From Flavobacteria bacterium MS024-2A (GTDB lineage Bacteria > Bacteroidota > Bacteroidia > Flavobacteriales > Flavobacteriaceae): a stretch of DNA of 64,000 bases. The notes under the pieces are model-generated. The model was not told where the DNA came from. It was given only the letters and a program-made list of their open reading frames with translations, and searched no databases. Where the stretch lies: positions 1-64,000 of the forward strand of contig CAJJBB010000008.1 of assembly GCA_905182305.1 (NCBI GenBank), given 5' to 3'. This document shows, one piece after another, positions 7,489-16,725 of the stretch. The position numbers and the translations under genes were made by a program. Numbering within the stretch: the first letter of the stretch is position 1; each line of letters opens with the position of its first letter.

Positions 7489-8412
7489 ATGAAGTTACTC
7501 ATTACTGGAGCTACAGGTTTAGTGGGAAAGGAATTAGTCAAAAAGGCTCTTGAACAAGGGATGATCATCCATTATTTGACGACACATAAATCTAAAACAA
7601 AAACAATAATTGGCGCCCGTGGTTTTTATTGGAACCCCTCTTCACAAGAAATTGATTCTTCTTGCTTTGAAGGGGTTGATGTAATTGTTCATTTAGCGGG
7701 AGCAACGATTTCCAAACGATGGACTGCTGCTTACAAGAAAATAATATTAGCCAGTAGAGTTGATTCGACTAGATTACTGGAAAATGCTTTAAAAAAGACT
7801 AAGGGTAAAAATCGAGTAAAACAAATTATAGGTGCTTCAGCTTTAGGAATATATTCAAATGATTTTAAAAATATTGTAACTGAAGAAACAGAGGTTTCTT
7901 CAAATTCTTTTCTTGAAAGAGTTGTAATTGACTGGGAGGCAGCAACAGCTGTTTTCAAAACAATGAACATTAAAGTGACTACTTTACGGATAGGACTTGT
8001 TATTGCCGTTAATGGAGGGGTAGTAGCTGCCATGAAAACTCCGATTTTATTTGGATTGGGAGCTGCCTTTGGAAACGGATCACAGGGTCAATCGTGGATT
8101 CATATTAAAGATTTAGTTGGAATAATTCTTTTCTCAGTAACCACTAAATTGGAAGGTATTTATAATGCTGTTGCGCCCAATCCTGTTTCACAAACACATT
8201 TTATTACTGCACTAGCTAAAGCAATAAATCGTCCACATATTCTTCCTCCACTTCCTGAATTTATTATTCAGCTTATGGTTGGGGAAATGAGCAGTTTATT
8301 GTTAGATAGTCATTGGGTTAGTTCAAAGAAAATAGAAGGTCAAGGCTTTTCCTTTCAATACCCTGAAATTAATACTGCATTTAAAGAATTATTTAAGAAA
8401 TCAATGGTGTGA
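7489..8412 (+). CDS. TIGR01777-family NAD(P)-dependent epimerase-like protein
   Basis: An extended short-chain dehydrogenase of the TIGR01777 (YfcH/SDR39U1) group, about 307 residues. The Rossmann motif GATGLVG is at the N-terminus, and HLAGATISKRW and ASALGIY (in place of the usual YxxxK region) follow. The C-terminal DUF1731-type domain ends with LDSHWVSSKKIEGQGFSF. ATG 7489 gives the standard MKLLITGATG start; the TTG at 7474 would add five residues. The physiological substrate of this family is unknown. It lies 26 bases after mnmD. Confidence 0.85.
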   Translation: MKLLITGATGLVGKELVKKALEQGMIIHYLTTHKSKTKTIIGARGFYWNPSSQEIDSSCFEGVDVIVHLAGATISKRWTAAYKKIILASRVDSTRLLENALKKTKGKNRVKQIIGASALGIYSNDFKNIVTEETEVSSNSFLERVVIDWEAATAVFKTMNIKVTTLRIGLVIAVNGGVVAAMKTPILFGLGAAFGNGSQGQSWIHIKDLVGIILFSVTTKLEGIYNAVAPNPVSQTHFITALAKAINRPHILPPLPEFIIQLMVGEMSSLLLDSHWVSSKKIEGQGFSFQYPEINTAFKELFKKSMV

Positions 8413-8447
8413 CATTTTGGCATTTTTAAAGTATGGCAGTAATTTTG
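8410..8447 (+). promoter_or_regulatory. grpE-dnaJ promoter with TGnCA repeats
   Basis: In order: TGACA (8410-8414), 3 bases, TGGCA (8418-8422), 11 bases, TGGCA (8434-8438), 6 bases, TTG (8445-8447). The same arrangement precedes dnaK. The region also reads as a primary-sigma promoter: TTTG (8416-8419), 20 bases, TAATTTTG (8440-8447). It starts within the stop codon of the preceding gene and ends 30 bases before the grpE ATG. Confidence 0.6.
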
Positions 8448-8477
8448 TACTAAGGAAAATGTCTAAAATAAATTTAA

Positions 8478-9017
8478 ATGGCTAAAAAAGAAGTGAAAGC
8501 GAATACTAAAAAATCATCAGCTAAAAAACCAGGGTCTAAAACGGTTAAGGCAGAACATAAATTAGTTAAGCAATTAGAGGAAGCAAATTCAGCTTTTGAA
8601 CAGGAAAAAGATAAACACCTGCGTCTTTTTGCTGAATTTGAAAATTTCAAAAAGCGTACTGCAAAAGAACGTATTGAGTTATTCAAAACAGCCAATAAAG
8701 AAGTTCTTACTGCCATGATTCCTGTTTTAGATGATTTTAATAGGGCTCAAAAACAATTTGAAATAGATGAAAAAGTTATTGATACTGAAGGATTTAATCT
8801 TATCTCAAATAAATTTCAAGAAATACTTAAAGCTAACGGTCTTAAAGTTACGGAAGCAAAAATAGGAGATGTTTTTGATGCTGAAATTCATGAAGCAATT
8901 ACTCAAATCCCATCACCTACAGATGCTGATGTAGGAAAAATTATAGATATAGTAGAAACAGGTTATCAATTAGGCGATCGAATAATTCGCTATCCAAAAG
9001 TGGTCGTTGGCCAATAA
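8478..9017 (+). CDS. grpE: Nucleotide exchange factor GrpE
   Basis: A cytosolic co-chaperone of 179 residues that releases ADP from DnaK. The N-terminal 30 residues are lysine/alanine-rich and disordered, followed by a long coiled-coil helix and then the GrpE core FAEFENFKKRTAKE and PVLDDFNRA. The C-terminal beta domain ends YQLGDRIIRYPKVVV, the family signature. dnaJ follows after 2 bases, so the two form a heat-shock operon. dnaK is 18 kb away with a matching promoter element. Confidence 0.95.
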   Translation: MAKKEVKANTKKSSAKKPGSKTVKAEHKLVKQLEEANSAFEQEKDKHLRLFAEFENFKKRTAKERIELFKTANKEVLTAMIPVLDDFNRAQKQFEIDEKVIDTEGFNLISNKFQEILKANGLKVTEAKIGDVFDAEIHEAITQIPSPTDADVGKIIDIVETGYQLGDRIIRYPKVVVGQ

Positions 9018-9019
9018 TT

Positions 9020-10120
9020 ATGAAAGAAGACTATTACGATATTTTAGGTATTTCTAAATCAGCAAGTTCATCTGAGATTAAGAAAGCTTATCGAAAAAAA
9101 GCAATTCAATTTCATCCAGATAAAAATCCTGGAGATACTTCTGCAGAAGCAAGTTTTAAAAAAGCTGCGGAAGCCTACGAGATTTTAGGAAATGAAGAAA
9201 AACGCACTAAGTACGATCAATATGGACATGCTGCTTTTGACGGTAACCAAGGTTTTGGTGGTGGGGGTATGAATATGGATGATATTTTTAGTCAGTTTGG
9301 AGATATTTTTGGAGGTGCTTTTGGTGGTTTCGGTGGAGGAGGCGGACAACGCAGAGCTAAGGGAACGGACATGCGCATTCGTGTTAAATTGACCCTGGAA
9401 GAAATTGCAGCTGGAGTTGAGAAAAAAATCAAGGTTCCTAGAAAAGTTCAATCACCTGGTGTTCAATACGGAACTTGTTCCGCATGTAATGGTAAAGGTC
9501 AGGTTATGAAAATCACCAATACCATTTTAGGGAGAATGCAAACAGCTGCTACCTGTGGAACTTGTGGTGGAAGTGGACAGTCATTGTTGAATCGTCCAGC
9601 TGGAACTGACGCTCAAGGAATGATAAAAAAAGAAGAAACGGTCTCTATTAAAATACCAGCAGGTGTCGAAGAGGGAATGCAATTAAAAGTAACGGGTAAA
9701 GGAAATGATGCTCCAGCCAATGGAATTTCAGGAGATTTACTTGTTTTAATTGAAGAAATCATCCATGATACATTTGTTCGAGAAGGAAATCACATGCACT
9801 ATGATTTATATATTAGTTTATCAGAAGCTACCCTTGGTATCTCAAAAGAACTAGCTCTTTTAGAGGGAAAAGCAAGAATTAAGTTAGAGTCTGGAATACA
9901 ATCTGGTAAAACGTTACGACTTAGAGGAAAAGGTTTGCCAAGTGTAAATGGTTATGGAACAGGAGATCTTATGGTTCATATAAATGTATGGACACCTAAA
10001 ACTTTAAATAAGGAGCAACGTCAATTTTTTGAAAAAATGCTTGAGGATCCTAATTTTATTCCAAGCCCAGAAAAATCAGACAAATCTTTTTTTGAAAAAG
10101 TTAAGGATATGTTTGCTTAA
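9020..10120 (+). CDS. dnaJ: Chaperone DnaJ, two-motif zinc domain
   Basis: A 366-residue Hsp40 that stimulates DnaK ATPase and delivers substrates. The J domain (residues 1-70) has the HPD motif in FHPDKNPGD, followed by a G/F-rich stretch (GGAFGGFGGGGG). The zinc domain has only two CxxCxGxG repeats, CSACNGKG near 152 and CGTCGGSG near 179, in place of four, so at most one zinc can bind. The two C-terminal peptide-binding domains are complete (SIKIPAGVEEGMQL, LRLRGKGLP). This reduced form is, from memory, usual in flavobacteria and is not damage. Confidence 0.94.
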   Translation: MKEDYYDILGISKSASSSEIKKAYRKKAIQFHPDKNPGDTSAEASFKKAAEAYEILGNEEKRTKYDQYGHAAFDGNQGFGGGGMNMDDIFSQFGDIFGGAFGGFGGGGGQRRAKGTDMRIRVKLTLEEIAAGVEKKIKVPRKVQSPGVQYGTCSACNGKGQVMKITNTILGRMQTAATCGTCGGSGQSLLNRPAGTDAQGMIKKEETVSIKIPAGVEEGMQLKVTGKGNDAPANGISGDLLVLIEEIIHDTFVREGNHMHYDLYISLSEATLGISKELALLEGKARIKLESGIQSGKTLRLRGKGLPSVNGYGTGDLMVHINVWTPKTLNKEQRQFFEKMLEDPNFIPSPEKSDKSFFEKVKDMFA

Positions 10121-10213
10121 TTTTTAAGAATAATAATATTTTCAGGATACTGTTAATATTAACACTAGTAAGACTTTCTTTACAATACTATTTTTTCGAA
10201 TCTTTTACCGAAG

Positions 10214-11101
10214 ATGGGTTTTATTTTTTATGGTATCTTTCCCATTGATTTTATGAATGCATTTAGACAATTTATCAAACTTTTTAATCACACATTTACT
10301 ATTGGTGAAAGTATTTCCTTTACCCCAAAATCAATATTAATTGTTATTCTGGTCTTTGTTATGACCTCACTGTTATTAAAAATTTTCAGAAAAATAATTT
10401 ATCGAACACTTTCCGATGACGCTAGGGTTAAGTTTAAAAGTATTTTTTCTTTTTTTAATTATTTTGTCTATACTGTAGTTGTTTTACTGACATTTCAAAA
10501 TATAGGGGTTAATCTGACAGCAGTTTTTGCTGCTTCTGCTGCATTATTAGTTGGTGTTGGTCTTGCTTTGCAAACGTTTATTCAGGATATAATTTCAGGT
10601 ATTTTTATACTGGTTGATCAATCAGTTCATGTTGGTGATATAATTGAAGTTGATGGGCAAGTTGGAAAAGTTGAGAATATAAAATTAAGAACAACTAGGG
10701 CTGTTACTCGAGAAAATAAAGTATTGATTATTCCAAACCATAAATTTTTAACCTCTATTTTATTTAACTGGACTGAAAATGGGGTGATTACAAAAGAGTT
10801 TGTTGCAGTAGGGGTAAGTTATGATACTGATGCAGAAAAGGTAACAAAACTATTATTAGAAATTGCTGAAGGTCACAAAGCAATTTTAAAAAAACCAATT
10901 CCACAGGTTATTTTTAATGATTTTGGTGATAGTGCCTTACAATTCCAACTTTACTTTGCATTAAACCGTAGTTTTGTGTCAAATATTGTGAAGAGTGATT
11001 TACGTTATTCAATCTTACTTAAGTTCAAGAAAGAAAATATTGAAATCCCATTCCCACAACGTACCTTAAGTTTTGTTAATCCACCAAAACCTTTGCAATG
11101 A
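10214..11101 (+). CDS. MscS-family mechanosensitive ion channel
   Basis: A small-conductance mechanosensitive channel of 295 residues that releases solutes on osmotic downshock. Three N-terminal hydrophobic helices are followed by the pore helix AALLVGVGLALQTF with glycine/alanine packing, then the MscS beta domain (GDIIEVDGQVGKVENIKLRTT, split here only by position) with IIPNHKF. The alpha/beta vestibule follows. Its stop overlaps the ATG of the sigma54-type response regulator by 4 bases, so the two are probably co-translated. The start ATG 10214 could be replaced by the ATG at about 10254. Confidence 0.9.
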   Translation: MGFIFYGIFPIDFMNAFRQFIKLFNHTFTIGESISFTPKSILIVILVFVMTSLLLKIFRKIIYRTLSDDARVKFKSIFSFFNYFVYTVVVLLTFQNIGVNLTAVFAASAALLVGVGLALQTFIQDIISGIFILVDQSVHVGDIIEVDGQVGKVENIKLRTTRAVTRENKVLIIPNHKFLTSILFNWTENGVITKEFVAVGVSYDTDAEKVTKLLLEIAEGHKAILKKPIPQVIFNDFGDSALQFQLYFALNRSFVSNIVKSDLRYSILLKFKKENIEIPFPQRTLSFVNPPKPLQ

Positions 11102-12261
11102 TTCAAGTTTTATTAATCGAAGACGAAGAGTCTATTAGAAGGGTAATGTCTCGAATTTTAAAGGAAGAAAATGATCAATATCAGATCACTGAGGCCGTAG
11201 ATGGTAAACAGGGTTTAGACTTGTTATCTAAAGGACAATTTGATTTGGTGCTATGTGACATCAAAATGCCTAAAATGGATGGTATTGAAGTGTTGAAAAA
11301 GGCCAATGATGAAATGCTTAATATTCCTTTTATCATGCTGACAGGACATGGGAATATTGAAACTGCTGTAGAGGCAATGAAATTAGGGGCATATGATTTT
11401 ATTTCAAAACCTCCAGATTTAAATCGTTTACTGAATTCTGTTCGGCATGCATTTGAAAATAAATCATTGCGTTCAGAAAATACTAAACTTAAAAATAAGG
11501 TAGCTCAAAAATATTTAATTATTGGCGAAAGTTTTTCTATTGAAGAAGTTAAAAGAATGATTTCTAAAGTAGCATCAACAGACGCGCGTGTTCTTGTAAC
11601 TGGAGAAAACGGTACTGGAAAAGAATTAGTGGCACAACAACTTCATCAGCAAAGTAAGCGTTTTAAAGAAAACTTTATTGAAGTAAATTGTGCTGCAATT
11701 CCCTCTGAATTAATAGAGAGTGAACTTTTCGGACATGTTAAAGGCGCTTTTACTTCTGCGGTAAAAGATCGTTCTGGAAAATTTGAAGCTGCTCATAATG
11801 GAACATTGTTTTTAGATGAAATTGCAGACATGAGTTTAGCTGCTCAAGCCAAAGTATTAAGAGCCTTGCAAGAGAAAAAAATCCAGAGGGTAGGAAATGA
11901 AAAAGATATTTCTATTGATGTTCGAGTCATTGCGGCGACTAATAAGAATTTAAAACAAGAAATAAAAGAAGGTAGGTTTAGGGAAGACTTATACCACCGT
12001 TTAGCCGTGATACTAATTCGTGTACCCTCACTTCAAGAACGTCTTGATGACATTCCTTTGCTAACAGATCATTTTACAAACCTTTTAACTCTAGAACAAG
12101 GACTTGAAAATAAACGTTTTTCTTCAGAAGCACTTCAAAAGCTTAAAAATTATCCATGGTCAGGTAATGTAAGGGAATTACGAAATGTAGTTGAGCGCCT
12201 AATGATTTTAGGTGATAATCCAATTACTTCTGAAAATATTAATCAATTTGCACCAAAGTAA
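11098..12261 (+). CDS. Sigma54-type response regulator without DNA-binding domain
   Basis: An NtrC-class protein of 387 residues. The receiver domain (1-115) has acidic pocket ED at 8-9, phospho-acceptor D54 in LVLCDIKMPKMDG, and a K in ISKPP. The AAA+ domain has Walker A GENGTGKE (about 168), the sigma54 loop written GAFTSA (about 215) in place of GAFTGA, Walker B GTLFLDEI, and the RFREDLYHRL finger. It ends NQFAPK right after the NVRELRN segment, so the Fis-type helix-turn-helix is missing. It may act without a specific DNA site or through a partner. No histidine kinase is adjacent. Confidence 0.88.
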   Translation: MIQVLLIEDEESIRRVMSRILKEENDQYQITEAVDGKQGLDLLSKGQFDLVLCDIKMPKMDGIEVLKKANDEMLNIPFIMLTGHGNIETAVEAMKLGAYDFISKPPDLNRLLNSVRHAFENKSLRSENTKLKNKVAQKYLIIGESFSIEEVKRMISKVASTDARVLVTGENGTGKELVAQQLHQQSKRFKENFIEVNCAAIPSELIESELFGHVKGAFTSAVKDRSGKFEAAHNGTLFLDEIADMSLAAQAKVLRALQEKKIQRVGNEKDISIDVRVIAATNKNLKQEIKEGRFREDLYHRLAVILIRVPSLQERLDDIPLLTDHFTNLLTLEQGLENKRFSSEALQKLKNYPWSGNVRELRNVVERLMILGDNPITSENINQFAPK

Positions 12262-12267
12262 TTTAAT

Positions 12268-13647
12268 ATGAATAAACCTTTCTTTTTATCATTGCTTATT
12301 CTTTACTGCTTCGTATCTAATAGTCAAGAAAGCACTCATAATAAACAAATTAAAACGATTTATGATCTTGCACTAACCCAGGGGAATGCATATGAATGGT
12401 TGGATCATCTTACCAATCAAATTGGTGGCCGCCTTTCGGGATCATTAAATGCTAAACGCGCAGTTAAGTGGGGGCAAGATGAATTAAGTGAAATCAATTT
12501 AGACCGAGTGTATCTTCAAGATTTAATGGTGCCAAAATGGGTTCGAGGTACATTTGAATACGCAAGTATAATTACAGGTCCTGGTAGAAGCATGAATGTG
12601 CCTGTTTGTTCATTGGGAGGATCAATTTCAACTCCATCTGCAGGTTTACAAGCTAAGGTTGTAGAGGTTAAAAACTTTGAAGAGTTAGATTCCCTTGGAA
12701 AAAAGAACATAAAAGGAAAATTTGTCTTTTATAACCGTGCAATGCCAGAAAATTTAATAAACACATTTGATGCTTATTCAAAATCAGTAGATCAACGCTC
12801 ACAAGGGGCAGCAAAAGCTGCTAGGCTTGGTGCAGTTGGTGTTATAGTTCGCTCAATGAACTTACGTTTAGATGATTTTCCCCATACAGGGGCCATGAAT
12901 TACGGTGATTTGCCAAATAAGCTTAGAATACCAGCTGCTGCAATTAGTACTAATGGCGCACAACTTTTAAGTTCAATGCTTTCGTTAAATGATGATTTAG
13001 ATTTTTATTTGAAACAAGACTGTAGAAATTTTCCCGATGTACCCTCACACAATGTTGTAGGCGAAATAAAGGGAAGTGAATTTCCTGATGAAATTATAGT
13101 TGTAGGCGGTCATTTAGACTCATGGGATTTAGGTGATGGCGCTCATGATGATGGGGCAGGGATAGTTCAATCCATGGAAGTTTTACGTCTTTTAAAAAAG
13201 ATGAATTATAAGCCAAAACGTACCATTAGAGTAGTACTATATATGAACGAAGAAAATGGTTTACGTGGAGGAACAGCTTATGCTAAATATGCCAAAAATA
13301 ATAATGAAACTCATATTTTTGCTTTAGAGTCAGATGCGGGAGGTTTTACACCTCGAGGTTTTGTTTTTGAAGCAACTAAAAAACAGTTTAACACTATAAC
13401 TTCTTGGAAACCCTATTTTGAGCCTTATATGATTGATCGTTTTAAATTGGGTGGGAGTGGAGCAGACATCGGACCCTTAAAAAATGGAATAACTGTTCTT
13501 TCTGGCTTGCGTCCTGATTCCCAAAGATATTTTGATTACCATCATGCAGCAAATGATACTTTTGACGCTATTAATAAACGTGAACTTGAATTAGGTGCTG
13601 CCGCAATGACTAGCTTAGTTTATTTGGTAGACCAGTACGGATTTTAA
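12268..13647 (+). CDS. Secreted M28-family zinc aminopeptidase
   Basis: A 459-residue exported metallopeptidase. A signal peptide (FFLSLLILYCFVSNSQ) is followed by a segment containing a PA-like insert (about 90-260) and the M28 catalytic domain. The five zinc ligands can be placed: H in VVGGHLDSWD, the bridging D in AHDDGAG, E in NEENGLRGG (the preceding glutamate is the general base), D in ESDAGG, and H in YHHAAND. It would trim N-terminal residues from peptides in the periplasm or outside. It follows the response regulator by 6 bases and may be in the same transcript. Confidence 0.9.
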   Translation: MNKPFFLSLLILYCFVSNSQESTHNKQIKTIYDLALTQGNAYEWLDHLTNQIGGRLSGSLNAKRAVKWGQDELSEINLDRVYLQDLMVPKWVRGTFEYASIITGPGRSMNVPVCSLGGSISTPSAGLQAKVVEVKNFEELDSLGKKNIKGKFVFYNRAMPENLINTFDAYSKSVDQRSQGAAKAARLGAVGVIVRSMNLRLDDFPHTGAMNYGDLPNKLRIPAAAISTNGAQLLSSMLSLNDDLDFYLKQDCRNFPDVPSHNVVGEIKGSEFPDEIIVVGGHLDSWDLGDGAHDDGAGIVQSMEVLRLLKKMNYKPKRTIRVVLYMNEENGLRGGTAYAKYAKNNNETHIFALESDAGGFTPRGFVFEATKKQFNTITSWKPYFEPYMIDRFKLGGSGADIGPLKNGITVLSGLRPDSQRYFDYHHAANDTFDAINKRELELGAAAMTSLVYLVDQYGF

Positions 13648-13664
13648 TTATAAACAAACGTTAG

Positions 13665-15058
13665 ATGTTTATAAATTTAAAACAGTATACCAAAGAATTT
13701 AAGTATAATCTTTCCCTAGCTTCTCCAGTAATTATTGGACTTTTGGGACATACTTTTGTTCAGCTTGTTGACAATATTATGGTGGGTCAGCTTGGAACAG
13801 CTGAGTTAGCTGCCGTTTCTTTAGGGAATAGTTTCTTCTTTGTAGCTATGTCATTAGGAATAGGATTTTCAACTGCGATAACACCTTTGGTGGCTGAAAC
13901 GGATGGCGCTAATGATATAAAGTCTGGACGAAATTTATTTATCCATGGCTTATTACTTTGTTCTTTTATTGGAGTTTTTTTAGCAATTGCCGTTCTTCTC
14001 AGTAAACCTTTATTATTCCAGATGGGACAACCAGAAGAAGTTGTGGTTTTAGCCTTTCCTTATTTGAAATGGGTTGGAATTTCGCTGGTTCCCTTAATTG
14101 TTTTCCAGGCATTTAAGCAGTTTTCAGAAGGTCTTTCTCATACTCGCCCAGCAATGTATGCTACGCTCATGGGAAATGCAATTAACGTAGTGCTTAATTA
14201 CTTCTTAATATTTGGCTTTTGGATTTTTCCAAAAATGGGAGTAGAGGGGGCTGCTTTAGGCACTTTAATTTCAAGAATTGCTATGTTATTGTTTATGGGG
14301 CTATATGTTCGTTATAACAAACGTTTTATTTCTTTTGCTCAAAACATTGTTTTTAAAAAACCCAATTGGAATTTATTCAAAAAAATTATTCGCTTAGGAT
14401 TTCCTTCAGCACTGCAAATGTTTTTTGAGGTTGTGTTTTTTACCGCTGCTATATGGCTTTCAGGTTTTTTAGGAAAAAACTCACAAGCGGCAAATCAGAT
14501 TGCTCTTAATTTATCTTCTATGACGTTTATGTTTGCAATGGGATTGGGGGTTACTGCAATGATAAGAGTGGGAAATCAAAAAGGTAAAAATGATTACGAA
14601 GCTCTAAAGAGAATAGCTTATTCAATTTTCTTACTAATGTTTGTTTTTGATGTGCTTTTCTGTCTCTTCTTTTTATTGACGAATAATTACCTTCCTTGGA
14701 TTTATCTTGATGGATCAAATCCACTTCAAATTTCAGATGTAACGCAAGTTGTTAAATTGGCATCTACCTTATTAATAGTATCTGCATTTTTTCAAATTTC
14801 AGATGGAATTCAAGCAGTTGTTTTGGGGCATTACGTGGTTTACAAGATGTGAATATTCCAGCATTTATCACATTCTTTGCATATGGTATCTTTGGTTTGC
14901 CCATATCCTTTTATTTAGGCCTACATACTTCTTTGGGTGCAACTGGAATATGGATAGGATTATTATCAGGGTTAACCGCATCTGCAATTTTACTACTTAT
15001 TCGTTTCAATTATATGACTCAAAAATTAATTTTAAATAATCCCAATGGAACTACCTAA
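13665..15058 (+). pseudogene. MATE-family multidrug exporter, one-base frameshift
   Basis: A NorM-type cation-coupled exporter with 12 helices; family landmarks include PVIIGLLGHTFVQLVDNIMVG at the start. The span is 1,394 bases, one short of 465 codons. The first frame ends at 14852 with VVLGHYVVYKM. After a -1 shift at the GGGG run (14825-14828) the text becomes VVLG-ALRGLQDVNIPAFI, exactly the conserved family sequence, and continues to TAA at 15058. The site TTTGGGG (14822-14828) is in register as a slippery heptamer. A lost G in the assembly is most likely. The last 14 bases overlap the next gene. Confidence 0.85.
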
Positions 15059-15269
15059 ATTTTTAATTGCCGATAATTCTAAACTTGAAGATGATCTCTT
15101 TATTGTTCATACTGAATATCCTCGTTTTATTCTAAATGTTTCTAATGATGAAGTGCATTGGATGGAAGAGTTTGATAAGGAAGATGAAGCTTCACTTAAA
15201 TCAGAATCACAATCTTTGATAGAAGCAGCTTTTGAATTTTACGATAATGAAATGGAATCGTTGGAATAA
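15045..15269 (+). CDS. Small acidic conserved protein
   Basis: A 74-residue acidic, soluble protein, MELPKFLIADNSKLEDDLFIV..., with a helical, glutamate-rich C-terminus. Proteins with this opening are found in other flavobacteria; I know of no function. It begins inside the last codons of the MATE gene and ends 3 bases before the PAP2 gene, so it is in the middle of an operon. Confidence 0.7.
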   Translation: MELPKFLIADNSKLEDDLFIVHTEYPRFILNVSNDEVHWMEEFDKEDEASLKSESQSLIEAAFEFYDNEMESLE

Positions 15270-15272
15270 ACT

Positions 15273-15839
15273 ATGGAAACATTAATTTCATTAGATAAAG
15301 CTTTTTTTTTGTGGCTAAATGGATTGGGTTCCCATAAGTTTGACAACTTTTGGATGTTAATGACCCACCGAGAATCAAATGTGATTGTGTATCTATTTCT
15401 TTGGATTTTCATCTCTATAAAAACTTCCTGGAGAAAAGGACTTTACCTTCTGATATTTACGGGACTATTAATTTTATGTACAGATCAACTCACAAATTTA
15501 TTTAAATTTTCTTTTGCACGATTAAGACCTTGTTATGATGAAGAAATTAAATCATTAGTTCGACTAGTAAAGCCAACTTGTGGAGGTCGTTTTAGTTTTT
15601 TTTCAGGACATGCTTCAAATTCTTTTGCATTAGCTGTTTTTTTTAGTGGGATACTCAAAGCATATTCCAGACTTTTCCCTTATTTACTCTTATTTATCGC
15701 TGCTTTAATTGCTTATAGTAGGATTTATATAGGTGTACACTTTCCATTAGATATTTTTTGTGGAATGCTCATGGGAAGCTTAATTGGATATTTATTTCAC
15801 AAACTGTGGAACTTTTTCACCCATCGTTTTTTAGATTAA
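15273..15839 (+). CDS. PAP2-family membrane phosphatase
   Basis: An inner-membrane phosphatase of 188 residues with about five helices. The three motifs are clear: KFSFARLRP (KxxxxxxRP), FFSGHASNS (PSGH-like, with F for P) and SRIYIGVHFPLD (SRxxxxxHxxxD). It could hydrolyse undecaprenyl pyrophosphate or phosphatidate/phosphatidylglycerol phosphate; sequence alone does not decide. The last 23 bases overlap the convergent galM. Confidence 0.9.
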   Translation: METLISLDKAFFLWLNGLGSHKFDNFWMLMTHRESNVIVYLFLWIFISIKTSWRKGLYLLIFTGLLILCTDQLTNLFKFSFARLRPCYDEEIKSLVRLVKPTCGGRFSFFSGHASNSFALAVFFSGILKAYSRLFPYLLLFIAALIAYSRIYIGVHFPLDIFCGMLMGSLIGYLFHKLWNFFTHRFLD

Positions 15840-16721
15840 ATTCAAAACATGTTTTGTGGTTATAGAGTTCTCCGGGTTTTATTAAAGTTGAGGGAAAGGA
15901 ATCGATGTTAGGGGTGTTTGAGAACTTTTGAGTTTCAAAGCAAATAGCTTCAAAATGAGAAGGTGTAAAGACAACGACCCCTGGTTGATTAGTGTAAATT
16001 TTCATTTCTATTCCACTATGTGGAGAATAAATACTCGCTGCTTTTTCAGCTGAGGTATTTAGTACAAAATAGTCATCTAGACTTTTTTCTCCAATGAGTT
16101 TAGGTACTTGATAATCAAAAGGTGTGTTTTTCAACATTTTTTTATGTCCCGTTGGAACAAGTGTATTTTTGAGCAATAACATCTCCTTAGATTCAATACA
16201 TAGTAATTGAGCATCAATTTTACCTGAAGGATTTATATTAAAATAAGTGTGATTTGTTAAATTTATATGGGTAGATTCTGTCGTGGTAGCATTATATTCG
16301 ATATGTAAATTCCTGCCTTTTATTGAATAGGTTATAATTGCTTTTACTTCTCCAGGAAATCCACTACTTTGAGATGGACAGGTATAGCTAAAATGAAGCA
16401 TATGTTTTTCAATTTCGTTTGTTACTTCCCATTTCTTTGAATTCCAACCGCTTTTTCCGCTATGCAGTAAAACACCTTCCTTATTTTCTATTTCAAAAGG
16501 GATTCCTTCAATATGTATTGGATTTTCAAGACGCCCAGCAAAACGACCAATGACAGCTCCTCGTGACCAATCATCTTCAAGATAAGCCTCTGGGGTCTCT
16601 AATCCATTAATAACGTTAATTGGTGTTCATCTTCATCTTTAATCCATAGCTGATGAATAATAGCACCATAATCTAAAAAGACAACTTTTAGGTATTTATT
16701 TTCAAGAATATATTCCTTCAA
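15817..16721 (-). pseudogene. galM: Aldose 1-epimerase (mutarotase), one-base frameshift
   Basis: A GalM-type galactose mutarotase that interconverts alpha and beta aldose anomers. The start is TTG at 16721, giving (M)KEYILENKYLKVVFLDYGA, five bases after the msrA stop. This frame fails near 16620; a -1 shift at the AATT there joins DEDEHQ to INVINGLETPEAYLEDDW and then VIGRFAGRLENP. The span of 905 bases is one short of 302 codons. The C-terminal part has the catalytic histidine in LTNHTYFN and a glutamate in PGELYNH. An open frame starting at 16401 (MLHFSY) is only the C-terminal two thirds. A lost base in the assembly is likely. Confidence 0.82.
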
Positions 16722-16725
16722 AATT

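Noticed and set aside
14803-15039. A 78-codon frame overlapping the MATE gene end
   Set aside because: It is the third frame of the MATE coding region; the conserved protein is in the other two frames joined by a -1 shift.
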